Notes under the pieces: model-generated
Database searches by the model: none
The model's input: only the letters and a program-made list of their open reading frames with translations
What the model was told of the DNA's origin: nothing
Assembly (NCBI GenBank): GCA_963575745.1
Contig: CAUYUJ010020551.1
Span: 90,001 to 154,000 of the forward strand
From: Prorocentrum cordatum
Taxonomy: Eukaryota; Sar; Dinophyceae; Prorocentrales; Prorocentraceae
DNA: 64,000 nucleotides
Direction: 5' to 3'
Translations under genes and position numbers: made by a program
Shown here: in pieces, positions 31,697-41,249 of the stretch
Layout: every line of letters starts with the position of its first letter
Position numbering within the stretch: the stretch's first letter is position 1

Positions 31697-31880
31697 GCTC
31701 CTCCTTGCTCGCTTCGGCGGCGACGAGAAGCAGGCGCAGCCCTCCGAGAGGGCGGCGAGCTTCGCAGAAGGGGCCCCCGGGGCCAGCCCGCGGAGCAAAG
31801 AACGTGTGCGCCCCGCCCCTTCCGAGAGCCATAGGGGGCCCTCCGGCAGTGCCGTCCACTGGCCGTGGCCGGCGCGAGGC
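31697..31880 (+). CDS. Possible exon between pyrimidine tracts
   Basis: The plus strand reads LARFGGDEKQAQPSERAASF, then AEGAPGASPRSKERVRPAPS and ESHRGPSGSAVHWPWP. It follows a long TCC tract that could serve as a polypyrimidine tract, with AG at GACGAGAAG or AAGCAG. Function unknown. The minus strand is also open, so strand is uncertain. Confidence 0.3.
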
Positions 31881-32369
31881 CAGCCCACCTCGTCCCTCCT
31901 CTCGCTCCTCGTCATCGTCCTCATCATCCTCGTCCCTCCTCTGCCGTCTTCCTCCTCCTTTTCCGTCTTCTTCCCCTCCTCCTTCTCCTCCTCCTCCTCC
32001 TCCTCTCCTCCTCCTCCTCCTCCCCCTCCTGCTCCTCCTCCTCCTGCTCGTCCTCCTCCTCCGTCTCTTCTCCTTTCTCCTCCTCCTCCTCCTCCTCCTC
32101 CTTCTCTTCTCCTTCTCCTTTCTCCTATTCCTTCCTCCTCGTTCTCCTCCTCCTCCTCCTCATTTTTGACGTTGATCGGACTGCATGCTAGAGCACGCAG
32201 CGTTCGCTCTCCTCCTCCTCCTCCGCCTCCTCCTCCGCCTCCTCCTCCTCCTCCTCCTCCCTGGCCCCTCCTCCCCTCTCCTCCCCTCTCCTCCCTCTCC
32301 TCCTCTCTCCTCCGCCCTCCTCCCTCCTCCTCCCTCCTCCTCCCCCCCCCCCGTGCTCCCCGCCCCCGC

Positions 32370-32534
32370 CCACGGGTCCGCCCAGCTTCTGATAATCTGC
32401 TCCATCAGGTCGACGGCGGGGGGCGCCCCGCCGACCACGGCGAGGCACGCCTCCGCTGCGGGCGCGGGGCGGCGGGCCGGCGCGCCCCGACGTCCTCCGC
32501 GGTGGCGAGACGGGAGCCTCCCATTGGCTGCCTG
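32370..32534 (-). CDS. Possible exon beside a foldback element
   Basis: The minus strand reads ANGRLPSRHRGGRRGAPARR, then AEACLAVVGGAPPAVDLMEQ and IIRSWADPWAGAG. An acceptor AG could be the CCAGCCAG immediately right of it. No family was recognised. The plus strand also has a readable frame over this stretch, so the call is tentative. Confidence 0.3.
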
Positions 32535-32559
32535 GTTGCCTGGCTGGCTCTTGCGATCT

Positions 32560-32760
32560 TCGGCGGCGAGCGAGGGGGTGAAGCGAGAGGGGGCGGGCCT
32601 TCTCAGAAGTCTCGGCACTCCCCCGGCCTCCTGAACAGTTGTTTAAGCCTCCCCAGAAGACGCACAAACACATCTCAGGGGGCGCGATGGCTTCTGAGAA
32701 GTCCCGCCGCCTTCTGAGAAGGCCTTCTCCTTCTCGTTTCCCCCCTCGCTCGCCACCGAA
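32560..32760. mobile_element. Foldback element with about 50-bp inverted arms and direct-repeat flanks
   Basis: The left arm (32560-32611, TCGGCGGCGAGCGAGGGGGT ... GGGCCTTCTCAGAAG) is the inverted complement of the right arm (32709-32760), with a few mismatches. Outside the arms a 25-bp segment, GTTGCCTGGCTGGCTCTTGC plus GATCT, is repeated directly (32535-32559 and 32762-32786; 22 of 25 identical). This is the structure of a terminal-inverted-repeat transposon or introner, although the flanking repeat is longer than a usual target-site duplication. No donor dinucleotide fits clearly. Confidence 0.65.
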
Positions 32761-32789
32761 TGTTGTCTTGTTGGCTCTTGCGATCTGTC

Positions 32790-33320
32790 GCTGGTCGACG
32801 CTGCTCGACGCCACCACATAGACGCTCCTCAGTGCCAGATCGGCGCTATCTCATCGATTGCCATACGCGAACCGACGCCAGTGCGCTCTGAAGACGGAAT
32901 TGCGAGGGTGTACAGGACTCTCATGATTTGCAGCCACAGGAGTGGGTGCGGAAAAGCGGAAAAGTTGGGTACGATGCCCAACAGCACATGTTGTCCAAAG
33001 CCGACGGCGCCCGCTGTTGGACATGCGACTTTTGCCTCAAATGGACAACGTCCACGGCGACACCGACAATAAATCCTATGTCAACTTGTCATGGACTGCT
33101 GTCGGTCTTCGCTACCATTCTCTCTGTACCGATTTCGAACCTCCAGAATGGGTATTCGATTCTCGCGTGCTCTTCCAAACGCCGGCCCCAAGTCACCCAT
33201 TCCGTTCTCGAGAGGTCGGCCAACTGATTCTGCCGTGCACCCGAAGTGCCCTCTCGCTTAGGTCAGCATTCAAGCTCTACGGGGCACAATCTGCTCAGAT
33301 CGGAGCAGGCCGTTTCACGA
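32790..33320. other. No gene recognised
   Basis: Sequence of ordinary composition with an open plus-strand frame (for example SYVNLSWTAVGLRYHSLCTD near 33080) but no family, splice pattern or repeat that I recognise. It could be a fragment of an exon or of unknown repeat DNA. Confidence 0.25.
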
Positions 33321-33326
33321 GCAGAC

Positions 33327-33492
33327 TGAAGGGGTCCTGGGACACGCAAATAAATACACACAGATAGCAGGATCCCCCATTTTTTAAACAATATTTCCTT
33401 GGTTTTTGTCTTCCCCACCACTTCCCATATTTTCCCATATTTTCTGGGGGATCGACGATTAATTGTGTCTGTGTGCTTTCTGTCCTTCCTGA
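33327..33492 (+). mobile_element. TGAAGGGG short element, copy 2 (166 bp)
   Basis: It begins TGAAGGGGTCCTGGGACACG and ends TGTCCTTCCTGA. The 5-bp flanks are identical: CAGAC at 33322-33326 and at 33493-33497. Internal landmarks match copy 1, including CAAATAAATACACACAGA, TTGGTTTTTGTCTTCC, CATATTTTCCCATATTTTCT and GATCGACGATTAATTGTGTC. Confidence 0.85.
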
Positions 33493-33499
33493 CAGACGT

Positions 33500-34095
33500 G
33501 GCAAAGCAGAGGGGGCAGAGGGGCAGAAAAAGGGCTTGACGAGGGCCAACAGAGGTCCCAAAGCTCCGAAGGCTCCTGGCGGACGCCGCCCAGCTCCGTG
33601 GACATCTGACGTGCCATCTGGTGGTCTTCTCGCAGCGTGCCAGGAATGTTCTGAGAACGTGTCGTACAAACCACACAGGGTTCTTAGCACAACCTTTGCT
33701 GGGCCAGTAGGCAGGTCTGAACGCTTCGCCACTGCTTGGAGGAAATGTGGGCCCCTTCGGGGGACCAATTCTTCATCCCGAATCGTTCGCTGACGGCCAC
33801 GGGGCCCAACACATGTCGGCGGTGGACAAACCTCCCTTTTGTAAACCTCCCCTTCGTAAAAACGGCCTGGGACCGAAACCGACGGACCCGGACCCGCAAA
33901 AATGACGGCCGCGACGCCCTCTCGCGAACCGAAAACTGCCAATTCCTTAATCGACGTGTCAGGGTAGGAGGTCTATCCACCCTCGACCAACACATGGGCC
34001 CCTTCCGTGGCTGGGAAATTGCCGAATACCTCTCGCCGTTGGCATCTTTCCCATGGCGCGAGGCTGCCAGGCACCGCTCGCGCCGGCCGCCTGCG
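33500..34095. other. No gene recognised
   Basis: Both strands have short open frames without recognisable motifs. CCTCCCxTTTGTAAACCTCC-like words repeat locally around 33829-33860. It lies downstream of the kinase gene's stop on the minus strand. Confidence 0.25.
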
Positions 34096-34099
34096 TCAG

Positions 34100-34208
34100 G
34101 AGGCCTAGGCGGAGGAGGAGAAGGAGGAGAAGGAGGGGGAGGAGGAGGAGGAGGAGGGAGAGGAGGAGGGAGGGGGAGGGAGAAGGGAGGAGGGCGAGGA
34201 CGAGGACG
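34100..34208. repeat. (GGA)n tract downstream of the kinase gene
   Basis: Imperfect GGA/GGGA repeats about 70 bp beyond the predicted stop of the kinase gene (34280-34282). Confidence 0.9.
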
Positions 34209-34279
34209 ACGATACGCTTTCACGCCATAGCTCGGGCCCCCGTCGGCTTGGCAGGGCGATGATGGCACGCGCGAAGATG

Positions 34280-37200
34280 TCAGCCGCCACGACCCTCGGG
34301 CCTCTGCTCGGCGGGCGGCAGCAGCTCGGACAGAGACGTGCAGTGCAGCCGCGCTGGAGGCCGCCGGGCCCTCGGCGCCCGCGGCCCCGCCAGGGGGAGG
34401 CGCGCCGAGGAGCCCCCGGCCGGGGCCGAGCCCTCCTGCGCGGGCGCCGCGGGCAGCTCCTCTCGGTGGCGGCATCGGAACCCTAATCCCCATCAACCAC
34501 CGAATCTCGTAAACCGATGGGAGGCGGGGGTAGGGTTCGGATTCCGCCGTGTGTTTGACCGGGTTCCGATCCCTACCCCCGCCGCCCATGCAGGTGCCTG
34601 GATCGTTGATCGGCGAAGGTAGGGTTCGGACTTCGCCGCCGATCCTCCCGCCCGAGCCAGGAGGCGAGGGCCGCGGCGGCGTCCCAGCGGATCGCAGTCA
34701 CGAGCAGCTGCGAGCTGAGGAAGGATAGCGCGGCGAACATCGACAGCCCGAACTTGTCGGCAACGAGCGCCAGGACCGCCGCCACCGCCAGCCCGCCACG
34801 GTCCTGGTGGGGGCCTGCGCTGGCCCCCGGGCCGCCAGCCGCTCCCTGCGACGCTAGCCCGTCCACGAAGAGCACAACGCCCCCAGCAGCCACGGCGTGC
34901 CGAAGGAAGTCGAAGATTGCGGGCAAGAAGCTCACAAATTCCATTGCTCCACGGGCAGCAGTAGACCATGGCAGAGTCATCGCGTCGGGGGCGTCCAACT
35001 GCACAGGGAGCTGCGCTGCACCGGGTACCCGGAAGTCCACCACGTGGGTCCATCGATGCTGCGCCAGCCGTGCGCGCATTGGAGCTCCCAGCCCACCGCC
35101 GCTCGCATGCGTGCCAGAGCCCCCCTCGAAGTACCGCCGCAGGTCCTCATCGCACGCCTCGAGCACGCAGAGATCCTGCAGCATGCGCGTGAAGCAGCTG
35201 GAGGCGTCGGCCACTGCGGCGCAGACGAGGGGGCGCTCTGGGGGCGCGCTGTCCACGCGGGAGGCCTGCGTACCTGCGCCCTCCGAGCTCGCGGCGCTGC
35301 GCGCCACCGAGCGCGGCGAATCGGTCTGCGTGCCGCTGGTGTCCTCGCGCGGCGGCGCACCCAGCTCCCCTGCGGGATCGGCGGGCCTGCAGGTGTCCTT
35401 GTGACCCGCCTCCCCGAGCACCTCGACCACCATGGCCTCGAAGCGCTTCCGCGCCGAGGATGCGCTTGGGCGTGCCTGCGGGTTCCGGGCCAACAGGAAC
35501 CGGAGGTACTCCAAGAGGGGCGCGCGGTCCCCAAGGCGCCGTGCGTTGGCTGCGCTGACCTCGGTGGGCCCCTTACAGCAGCACGGCATTTTGCCAAACA
35601 CACTTCCAGAGCATCGCTGCGTGGATATGAAAGCGGAGACGACCTTTGCACTTCAGACGGGGAAGCATCAGTAGCTGGGTAAATATATACACCGGCAGTG
35701 GGACGGGGGTCCAAGAAGCGAGTGTGGACAGAGGCTCGGAGAGATACTCGAACACGTATTGAAAGCGAATCGAAGCCAAAAGCAGTTGGCCTGGACCAGC
35801 GGTCCATCGACAGATCTGGAGACAAGAGAAACGGGCCCCCGCGGAACAACATATCCAACGCCAGTCCAGAAGTACAGAGTGAATTGTCTGACTCTCTCTC
35901 TCTCTCTATATATATACACACATATATGCAAGTATATATATATACATTATATATATATGCTTCTATATACACATATATGTCTATATATATGTGTAAAATC
36001 ATATAGATGTGTGTGTGTCATATTTACACAATGCCGTCGACCCCTTGGGGTCCTCGGCGCGTGAGATCAGTTCCTCTCGCCTGGGAGCCTGGCCCGGCTG
36101 GTTCGGAGGGGGGGGGAGGAAAGCTGGTCAACGGTGCCAGCTGGCCTCGGCGGACTCATCTTCTCCAGAAGTCCTCCCAGACGCCCCAGATCGCTCAAAT
36201 CAGGTCCAGGAGGGCACCGAGACGGCCCAAGATGGTGTCAACAAGGCTCGAGAAGCCTCCAAGACGCCCCAAGAGGGCCCCCACGAGGGCCTCCAGAGAT
36301 AACATGTATAAGCGTTCCATATGTTTCGATCGATTTTCGGATTCTCGCGTGTTCGTGCCTCTGAACACCCAAGACGGCCCGAGATGTCCTCAGTCGGGCC
36401 CAAAACCACCCAAGAAGGCACCAAGAAGGGCCCAAGACGGCCCCAAAAAGGTTAAAGAGGCCCCCAAGACAGCCCAAGATGCCCTCAATACGGTCCCTGG
36501 AGGACCCCAGGAGGGGAACTCGAAGGATCCCTGGGAGCTCTCCCATACAAGATGGCCCCGACCCGCCCAACATGCTCCCAAGAGAGCTCCACGAGCCCCC
36601 CCTGAGGCCCAAAGGGCTTGTAAACGACCCAACAGGGCCCCTTTCGAGGACGGTTTTGGGTTCCTGGATAGATGCACGGCGCCACCGCGCTTCTATGATA
36701 ATGCCCTTCCTAAAAAGAGAAACATCCATGGCTCCCAAGGGGTCGGCGGTACGCCGTGAGCAAACGAATTAATGGTAAAACGAAGACGAACAAACAACTG
36801 TCCGATCGTTTTCAAAACCCACTGCGGCGCTGACCACGTCGTCGTCGCCAGACTGCATCTTTCCGGTGACGCGCGCCCAGAATATACCGAAGTCGTCGTC
36901 CTGGAAAAGGAAGCGCCCCGTCAACAACTCGAACAACAGGCACCCGAGAGACCAGATGTCCGCGGCCTGGCTGGTGCCGACCTTCTTGCGGCGGTCGTGG
37001 TGGAACCCCCCCTTGTTGGAGACGTTGTGCAACTCCAACATCTCGGGGGGCTTGACTATCTCGGTGCCCCGGTTTTTGACGTCCAGGTCGTCGTCCACGG
37101 CCATCACCCTGGACTCACCGAAGTCCGCCAGCGCCACTGTCGGCACCTCCACCTCGCCGTCGCCGAACTGTGACTGGCCCGTCGTCCCCCCGACGTCAAC

Positions 37201-39921
37201 CATGACGTTGTCACACTTCAGGTCGTAGTGGACAATGCCATGACTGTGCAACACTTCGACTGCCTTCAGGATCTGCCAGTAGACCGCGAACAGCTCGCGG
37301 AGGTGATCTCCCATCGAGCCGCGCAACGAGTCGCGCCATTTTTTCAGCGTTGTTTTGTAGTACTTCAGGACGAGCCAATACCCTGATTCGTCGACGCCGT
37401 AGTCATACAACTGGCACAGATGATCCTCGAAGCGGATCCGGTCCAAGCAAGCGACCTCGCTGAATACGTCGAAGAATACACATCTGTCTTGGATGTTGCT
37501 CTGCTTCGGGATCTGCTTGATCGCCACCACGCCCGTGTCACTGAGCTGGGTAGCGCACTTGTACACTGTGCCGAAAGCGCCGCCCGCGATGCGGGTCCAG
37601 TCCGTGTACATCCAGCGGTGCATGGCGCTCTCGCAAAGAAGCTTGAGGAGGCAGAAGCTGCCAACGGATCCGGCGACCTCCACCTGCTGGAAGAGCCGCG
37701 GGAGTATCCCACGGTTGGCGCTGTGGTTGAGGTGCAGGCTCAGCAGGAACGGGATGTTGCGCATGTGCTTGGAGGTCGGGTACTGGTCGCAGTACCGAGG
37801 GTCGAGGAGCCCGTGCCTGGAGGTCACCAAGAGCACCAGAGCCAGCGTCAGCATCAGCACGTGGAGCTCGGAGTCCTCGTATATTCGGCGGCGCTGGCGC
37901 CCCTCGAAATAGAACACGTTCTGGTGCACGATGCTCGCGCTGGGGATATCGATGGCCTCAGGAGCAGCCGCGCCGCCGTGCGCGCCCGCCGGCAGGTTCG
38001 TGGAGGCGCTGTTGTCGTCCCTGGGCGTGGGGCCCTCGCTCTGCCCAGCGCTGCCGTCCTGCGCGGCCGCGGCGTCTGCCTCGGGCGCGGAGCCGCCCTG
38101 GAGGTCCTCCACGGTGGGCTCCTCGGGCGGCGGAGCCCCCAGACCAGAGCAGCCCTGCAGGCTGGGGCGGATGCCCCGGAACAGCAGCTTGGGCACCGCG
38201 CGAGGCTTGGCGGCCGCCGCGCAAGCCAGGCCAGCCCGCTGCGCCGGGGCGGCGCCGCTGCCCTGGCGGCCCGAGAGGCCCTCGCCAGGCCGCAGCATGT
38301 CCGAGCCCGCGGCGCCGCCCTCGCCGGCGTCGTCGCTGCTGCTGCTGTCGTCTGCGACCTCCTCCACTGCGGCCAGCGCTGTGGCAGGCCCTGGCGGCTC
38401 TGGGTCCGAGGAGCTGTCCGAGGCTGCGGCCAGCGCTGTGGCAGGCCCTGGCGGCTCTGGGTCCGAGGAGCTGCCCGAGGCGTCGGAATGAGACGGCGGT
38501 GGCGGCGACAAGGCCCCAGGGTAGGTCGACTGCACCGGCTCTCGCAAGGCTGGGGCCAGCACGGGCCCAGGGTCCCGCATGGCGAGGTCCTCTGGCGCAA
38601 GGTTCCCGACCGGCTCCTCTGGCGGGGGCGCGCCCAGGCCAGAGCAGCCTTGCAGGCTTGGGCGCAGTCCTTTGAAGGACAGCGACGGCACCCCTCGTGC
38701 GATGGGCATCGCCATGTTTGGCGCGGGCGGGCGAGCCGCAGCACTGCTCGAGCGGGAGTCCTCCGCCAGTGGCGCTGGAGCACTCGCAGGCGCATGCTCA
38801 GCTGACGACGAGGGCGGTGAGGCTGCTACCTTGAGCGTCAACTCTGGCAGTGCCAGCGGGGGCGCGCACGACGGCGCAGCAGCTGGGGAGGGTGCAGCAG
38901 AGCCTGACACCATCACAGAGTCTTCTGGGTCAGAACTGTCGCTGGTCTCATCCGCCCGCTCGCCGCGCTCGTCGTCCGCGCCGTCCCCGCCGAGCCCGTC
39001 GTCCTCGTCGGGCGCCAGCTTGCAGGAGGCCTCCTCTCCGTCAGGCCGGGCCTCCTCTGCGTCAGGCTGGGCCTCCTCTCCTGTGCTGCTGTCGGTCTCC
39101 GTCAGGCTGGGCCTCCTCTCCGCCTGGGCCTCCACGACGGCATCCAGGACGCCGGCGGCGCCCACGCCTGCCGGCGCGGGGCCTCCAGCGGCCGGCACTG
39201 GCGCCGCGGCGGCGGATCCGGGCGCCTCCGCGCCGTCCTCGAAGCCGGGCTCCTCGGGCGGGGGAGCGCCCAGGCCGCTGCAGCCCTGCAGCGAGGGCCG
39301 CAGGCCGCGGAAGACGAGCCTGGGCACCGCCCTGCCTGCCTTGGGGGCGCCCGGGGGCGCCAGGCCGAGCAGCGGCCCACGGCCCGACGGCGGCGGCGAG
39401 TCTGGCGCCCTCGGGGACCCAGGCTGCCCTGCGGGGGGCGGCGGCGGCGGCGGCGGCGGCGCGGGCATGACTGGAGTCGGCAAGGGCTGCATGGGCTTCG
39501 GTGCTGCTCGTGGCCCCGCCGACGGGCTCGGGAGCGAAGTGCTGGAGCCGTGGATCGGGCCGCTCGAGCTGCTCTTCAGCGCCTGCTCCTTCGCTGCACG
39601 CACGAAGCGGTCGCGCATCTGCGTGGTCTCGTGCTCCAGATCAACCTCGCCGGCCAGGAAGTCCAGCGCGGAAACCTGGTGGAAGGCGCGCCGACAGAGG
39701 TCGGCCTCCGTCTGCAGGGAGGCGATCGCGAGCAAGGTCTGGAGGTGCAGGCAGCAGAGGCGCACGCACTGCGCCACGGTCGCGCCCTCGACCCGGCGGC
39801 TGTTGTAGAGGCGCACGAACGCGAGGAAGTGGCGCCGCACGTAATACTCGGCGACGCTGGCCTGAGACGAAGCCAGGACGAGGATAACATCGAGTGAGGA
39901 TAAGTCGAGAATCTCTGGCAT
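34280..39921 (-). CDS. Large protein kinase with C-terminal degenerate dual-specificity-phosphatase-like domain
   Basis: Three exons keep frame: 39921-36835 (1029 codons), 35559-34645 (305) and 34459-34280 (59 plus stop), about 1393 residues. Residues 1-120 are helical (MPEILDLSSLDVILVLASS). A long disordered stretch carries three copies of SLQGCSGLGAPPPEEP near residues 200, 420 and 585. The kinase spans about residues 770-1065: IAGGAFGTVYKC, VAIKQ, HYDLKCDN (HRD with Arg to Tyr), ADFGES, KPPEM and DIWSLGCLLFELLTG. The C-lobe is completed in exon 2 (LLEYLRFLLARNPQARPSA). Exon 2 then shows GGVVLFVDGLASQG and SMFAALSFLSSQLLVTAIRW, a phosphatase-like fold without the HCxxGxxR cysteine. The start is the first Met of the helical domain; the frame is open 98 codons further upstream. 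Substrates are unknown. Confidence 0.7.
34460..34644 (-). mobile_element. Introner-like intron 2 of the kinase gene (185 bp)
   Basis: The exon border is CGGGAG|GATCGG and the acceptor CGAGAG|GAGCTG, giving an in-frame GA-AG intron with the near-identical 8-bp words CGGGAGGA and CGAGAGGA at the two ends. The intron is nested inverted repeat: GGCGAAGTCCGAACCCTA near one end pairs with the other end (GGCATCGGAACCCTAATCC in inverse), and an inner pair ATGGGxGGCGGGGGTAGGG / CCCTACCCCCGCCxCCCAT spans about 34517-34592. This is the structure expected of an introner. Confidence 0.65.
35890..36010. repeat. TATA/TATG-rich microsatellite
   Basis: CT repeats (35891-35905) pass into TATATA, CATATA and TGTATA words, ending in TGTGTGTG at 36009. 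The tract is AT-rich, in strong contrast to the GC-rich surroundings. Confidence 0.9.
36170..36640. repeat. CCAAGACGGCC array in kinase intron 1
   Basis: About 470 bp of 11-13 bp words (CCAAGACGGCC, CCAAGAGGGCC), interrupted by an AT-rich block at about 36300-36370 that resembles the spacer block seen in other arrays. It is the same family as at 8.15 and 42-46 kb. Confidence 0.8.
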
Positions 39922-39924
39922 CGA

Positions 39925-40015
39925 TCGCTCTGGAGGATGTCTCGGGCGACGCGGCCTTCTCAGAGCGTTCCGGCATGCTCCGAGAGCGTTCCGGAACGCT
40001 CTGGAACGGACTTGT
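39925..40015. repeat. Interspersed repeat with 20-bp palindrome
   Basis: AGAGCGTTCCGGAACGCTCT (about 39987-40006) is a perfect palindrome. The adjoining sequence from CTCTGGAGGATGTCTCGGGC onwards resembles a segment at about 61575-61665 (GTCTGGAGGATGCCTCGGGC), so this is a dispersed repeat. It sits just upstream of the chosen kinase start. Confidence 0.5.
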
Positions 40016-40192
40016 CCTTGCCTTAGCTGCCCCGATACGCAACACGCAACACGTGGCGTACTGATACGGAGCTCAACACGTGGGCTGAATACGCGGGTCC
40101 GACGCGATACGTTCGCCAAAACGTGGGCCAATACGTGGAGCCAACACGCAGCGTACTGACACGGACGTCTTGAACACGGGACGTGTTGCGTT

Positions 40193-40873
40193 TCAATACG
40201 GGCGTATCGAGACAACTAAAGTCCTTGCCCTATAGCCCCGTCCGATGGCCTCCTGCGCATAAGCCGTCGCCGCCACGGCCGGGACCCGGAAGAGCGCCCG
40301 CTCGCAGGCGACGAGGCGCGGCTGGAGCGGCCCGCCGGCCAGCGGCAGGCGCCGGGCCAGGCGGCAGAGGAGCCCCGCCGGCGGCAGGAAGGCGAACTGG
40401 AGCCAGTCGAGGATGCCGCAGGCGAGCGCGTGCGGCGCCGCGGGAGCGAGGTCGAGGTCGCCGCCCGGCGGTGCGGCGGCGCCGACCCGCGCGCCGCTCC
40501 GCAGGGGCGGCAGCCCCTCCACGCCGTGCGCGCCGCCAGGCGGCGGGGGGGCCCCCTCGACGGTGCGGCTGAACTCCAGCAGCGCCTCGAGGAAGCCCAG
40601 GGTCTGGTGCAGGAGCCCGTGCGTGGTGGTGTCCTGGGTCCCCCTTCCGAGGCAGCTGGAGGCGCCGACGCGGATGGGGTCGCAAGGCGGCTGGAGGAGC
40701 AGCGCCGCCGGGCCCTCGGCCTCCGCAGCCTTCCAGAGCTGCTCGAGCACCTGTGGCAGCAGCGCCCAGAAGCGCCGTGTGGGCTTGGCGGCCTGCGAGT
40801 CTCCTCCAGGAGAGCCAGTCGGCGAAGCTGCGGGCGTCAGCGAGCGGCGCTGTGACATCGAACCTGCACCCAC
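40193..40873 (-). CDS. Exon of an unrecognised helical protein
   Basis: The frame reads QAAKPTRRFWALLPQVLEQL, WKAAEAEGPAALLLQPPCDP, HGLLHQTLGFLEALLEFSRT and ACGILDWLQFAFLPPAGLLC, ending near AYAQEAIGRGYR. The repeated amphipathic helices suggest an ARM/HEAT-like solenoid. It may be a later exon of the gene at 47.0-50.3 kb on the same strand, with a long satellite-filled intron between, or a separate gene. Borders are uncertain; GTGCAG|GTTCG and CGCAG|CTTCG near 40835-40870 are possible acceptors. Confidence 0.5.
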   Translation of the reverse strand: MGAGSMSQRRSLTPAASPTGSPGGDSQAAKPTRRFWALLPQVLEQLWKAAEAEGPAALLLQPPCDPIRVGASSCLGRGTQDTTTHGLLHQTLGFLEALLEFSRTVEGAPPPPGGAHGVEGLPPLRSGARVGAAAPPGGDLDLAPAAPHALACGILDWLQFAFLPPAGLLCRLARRLPLAGGPLQPRLVACERALFRVPAVAATAYAQEAIGRGYRARTLVVSIRPY

Positions 40874-40879
40874 GGCAGC

Positions 40880-41245
40880 ACCAACGTGCCGTCCTTGCTG
40901 GGGGCCGCCCCCCCCCCCCCCCCCTCTCGGGGGGCATGCGACTGTGAACTATGCTGCTGGACTGCCACATTCTCTTTGTGCTGTCTTTTGCTTCACGCCC
41001 TTCCTTTCCCCATTCCGAACCCTCTCCACTGTCCACCACAGCAGTTTCACCATTCGGGCTGAATTCTTAAGTGCAGCTGCGTGCTGAGGGGCAGCGACGG
41101 CGGCCGCGCTAGTTGTGGTGTTGCTCCGCCACCTGAAGGAAGGGCGCCTGAGGGAGAGGGGCCCGAGTGTAATACCGTCTTCCAACAGCAAGCCTTTTGC
41201 GCCGCGGTTCCCCGTGGCTGTCAAGCAGGGTGGGCGCTGAGCCTC
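40880..41245. other. No gene recognised; C-run
   Basis: The stretch starts with a run of about 19 C residues ending near 40923, followed by ordinary sequence without recognisable exons. Confidence 0.4.
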
Positions 41246-41249
41246 CGAT

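Larger units (their letters stand above)
30296..32350. repeat. Cluster of (TCC)n, (CTG)n and CTTCC pyrimidine tracts
   Basis: Pyrimidine tracts on the plus strand lie at about 30296-30362, 30550-30620 (with CTG/GCT), 31078-31210 (with a CTG run), 31520-31695, 31940-32160 and 32205-32350. The strand sense is opposite to the purine-rich tracts left of 27.3 kb. Islands of mixed sequence between them could be exons. Confidence 0.9.
35560..36834 (-). other. Intron 1 of the kinase gene (1275 bp)
   Basis: The donor is GACGTG|GTCAGC and the acceptor ACCGAG|GTCAGC, a canonical GT-AG intron that restores the kinase C-lobe in frame. GTCAGCGC stands at both borders, as left by a duplicated target. It contains a TA-rich microsatellite and a CCAAGACGGCC-type array. 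Confidence 0.6.

Noticed and set aside
31344-32717. A 457-residue plus-strand protein across 31.3-32.7 kb
   Set aside because: Most of it is Ser/Pro/Leu from pyrimidine tracts; only short islands look like coding and are listed separately.
32185-32821. Plus-strand intron between the repeated GGCTCTTGCGATCT words
   Set aside because: Neither word offers an AG acceptor for the plus strand, so the foldback there was not called a plus-strand intron.
36769-36834. Kinase ending at the stop near 36769
   Set aside because: That reading lacks the last part of the kinase C-lobe, which lies in the next exon and joins in frame across a GT-AG intron. The last codons (to SSSFYH) are more likely intron read-through.
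39922-40215. Start of the kinase at 40215
   Set aside because: The extra 98 codons are Arg/Cys-rich and fall in dispersed-repeat and ACACGTGG-rich sequence. The first Met of the helical domain at 39921 is more credible.
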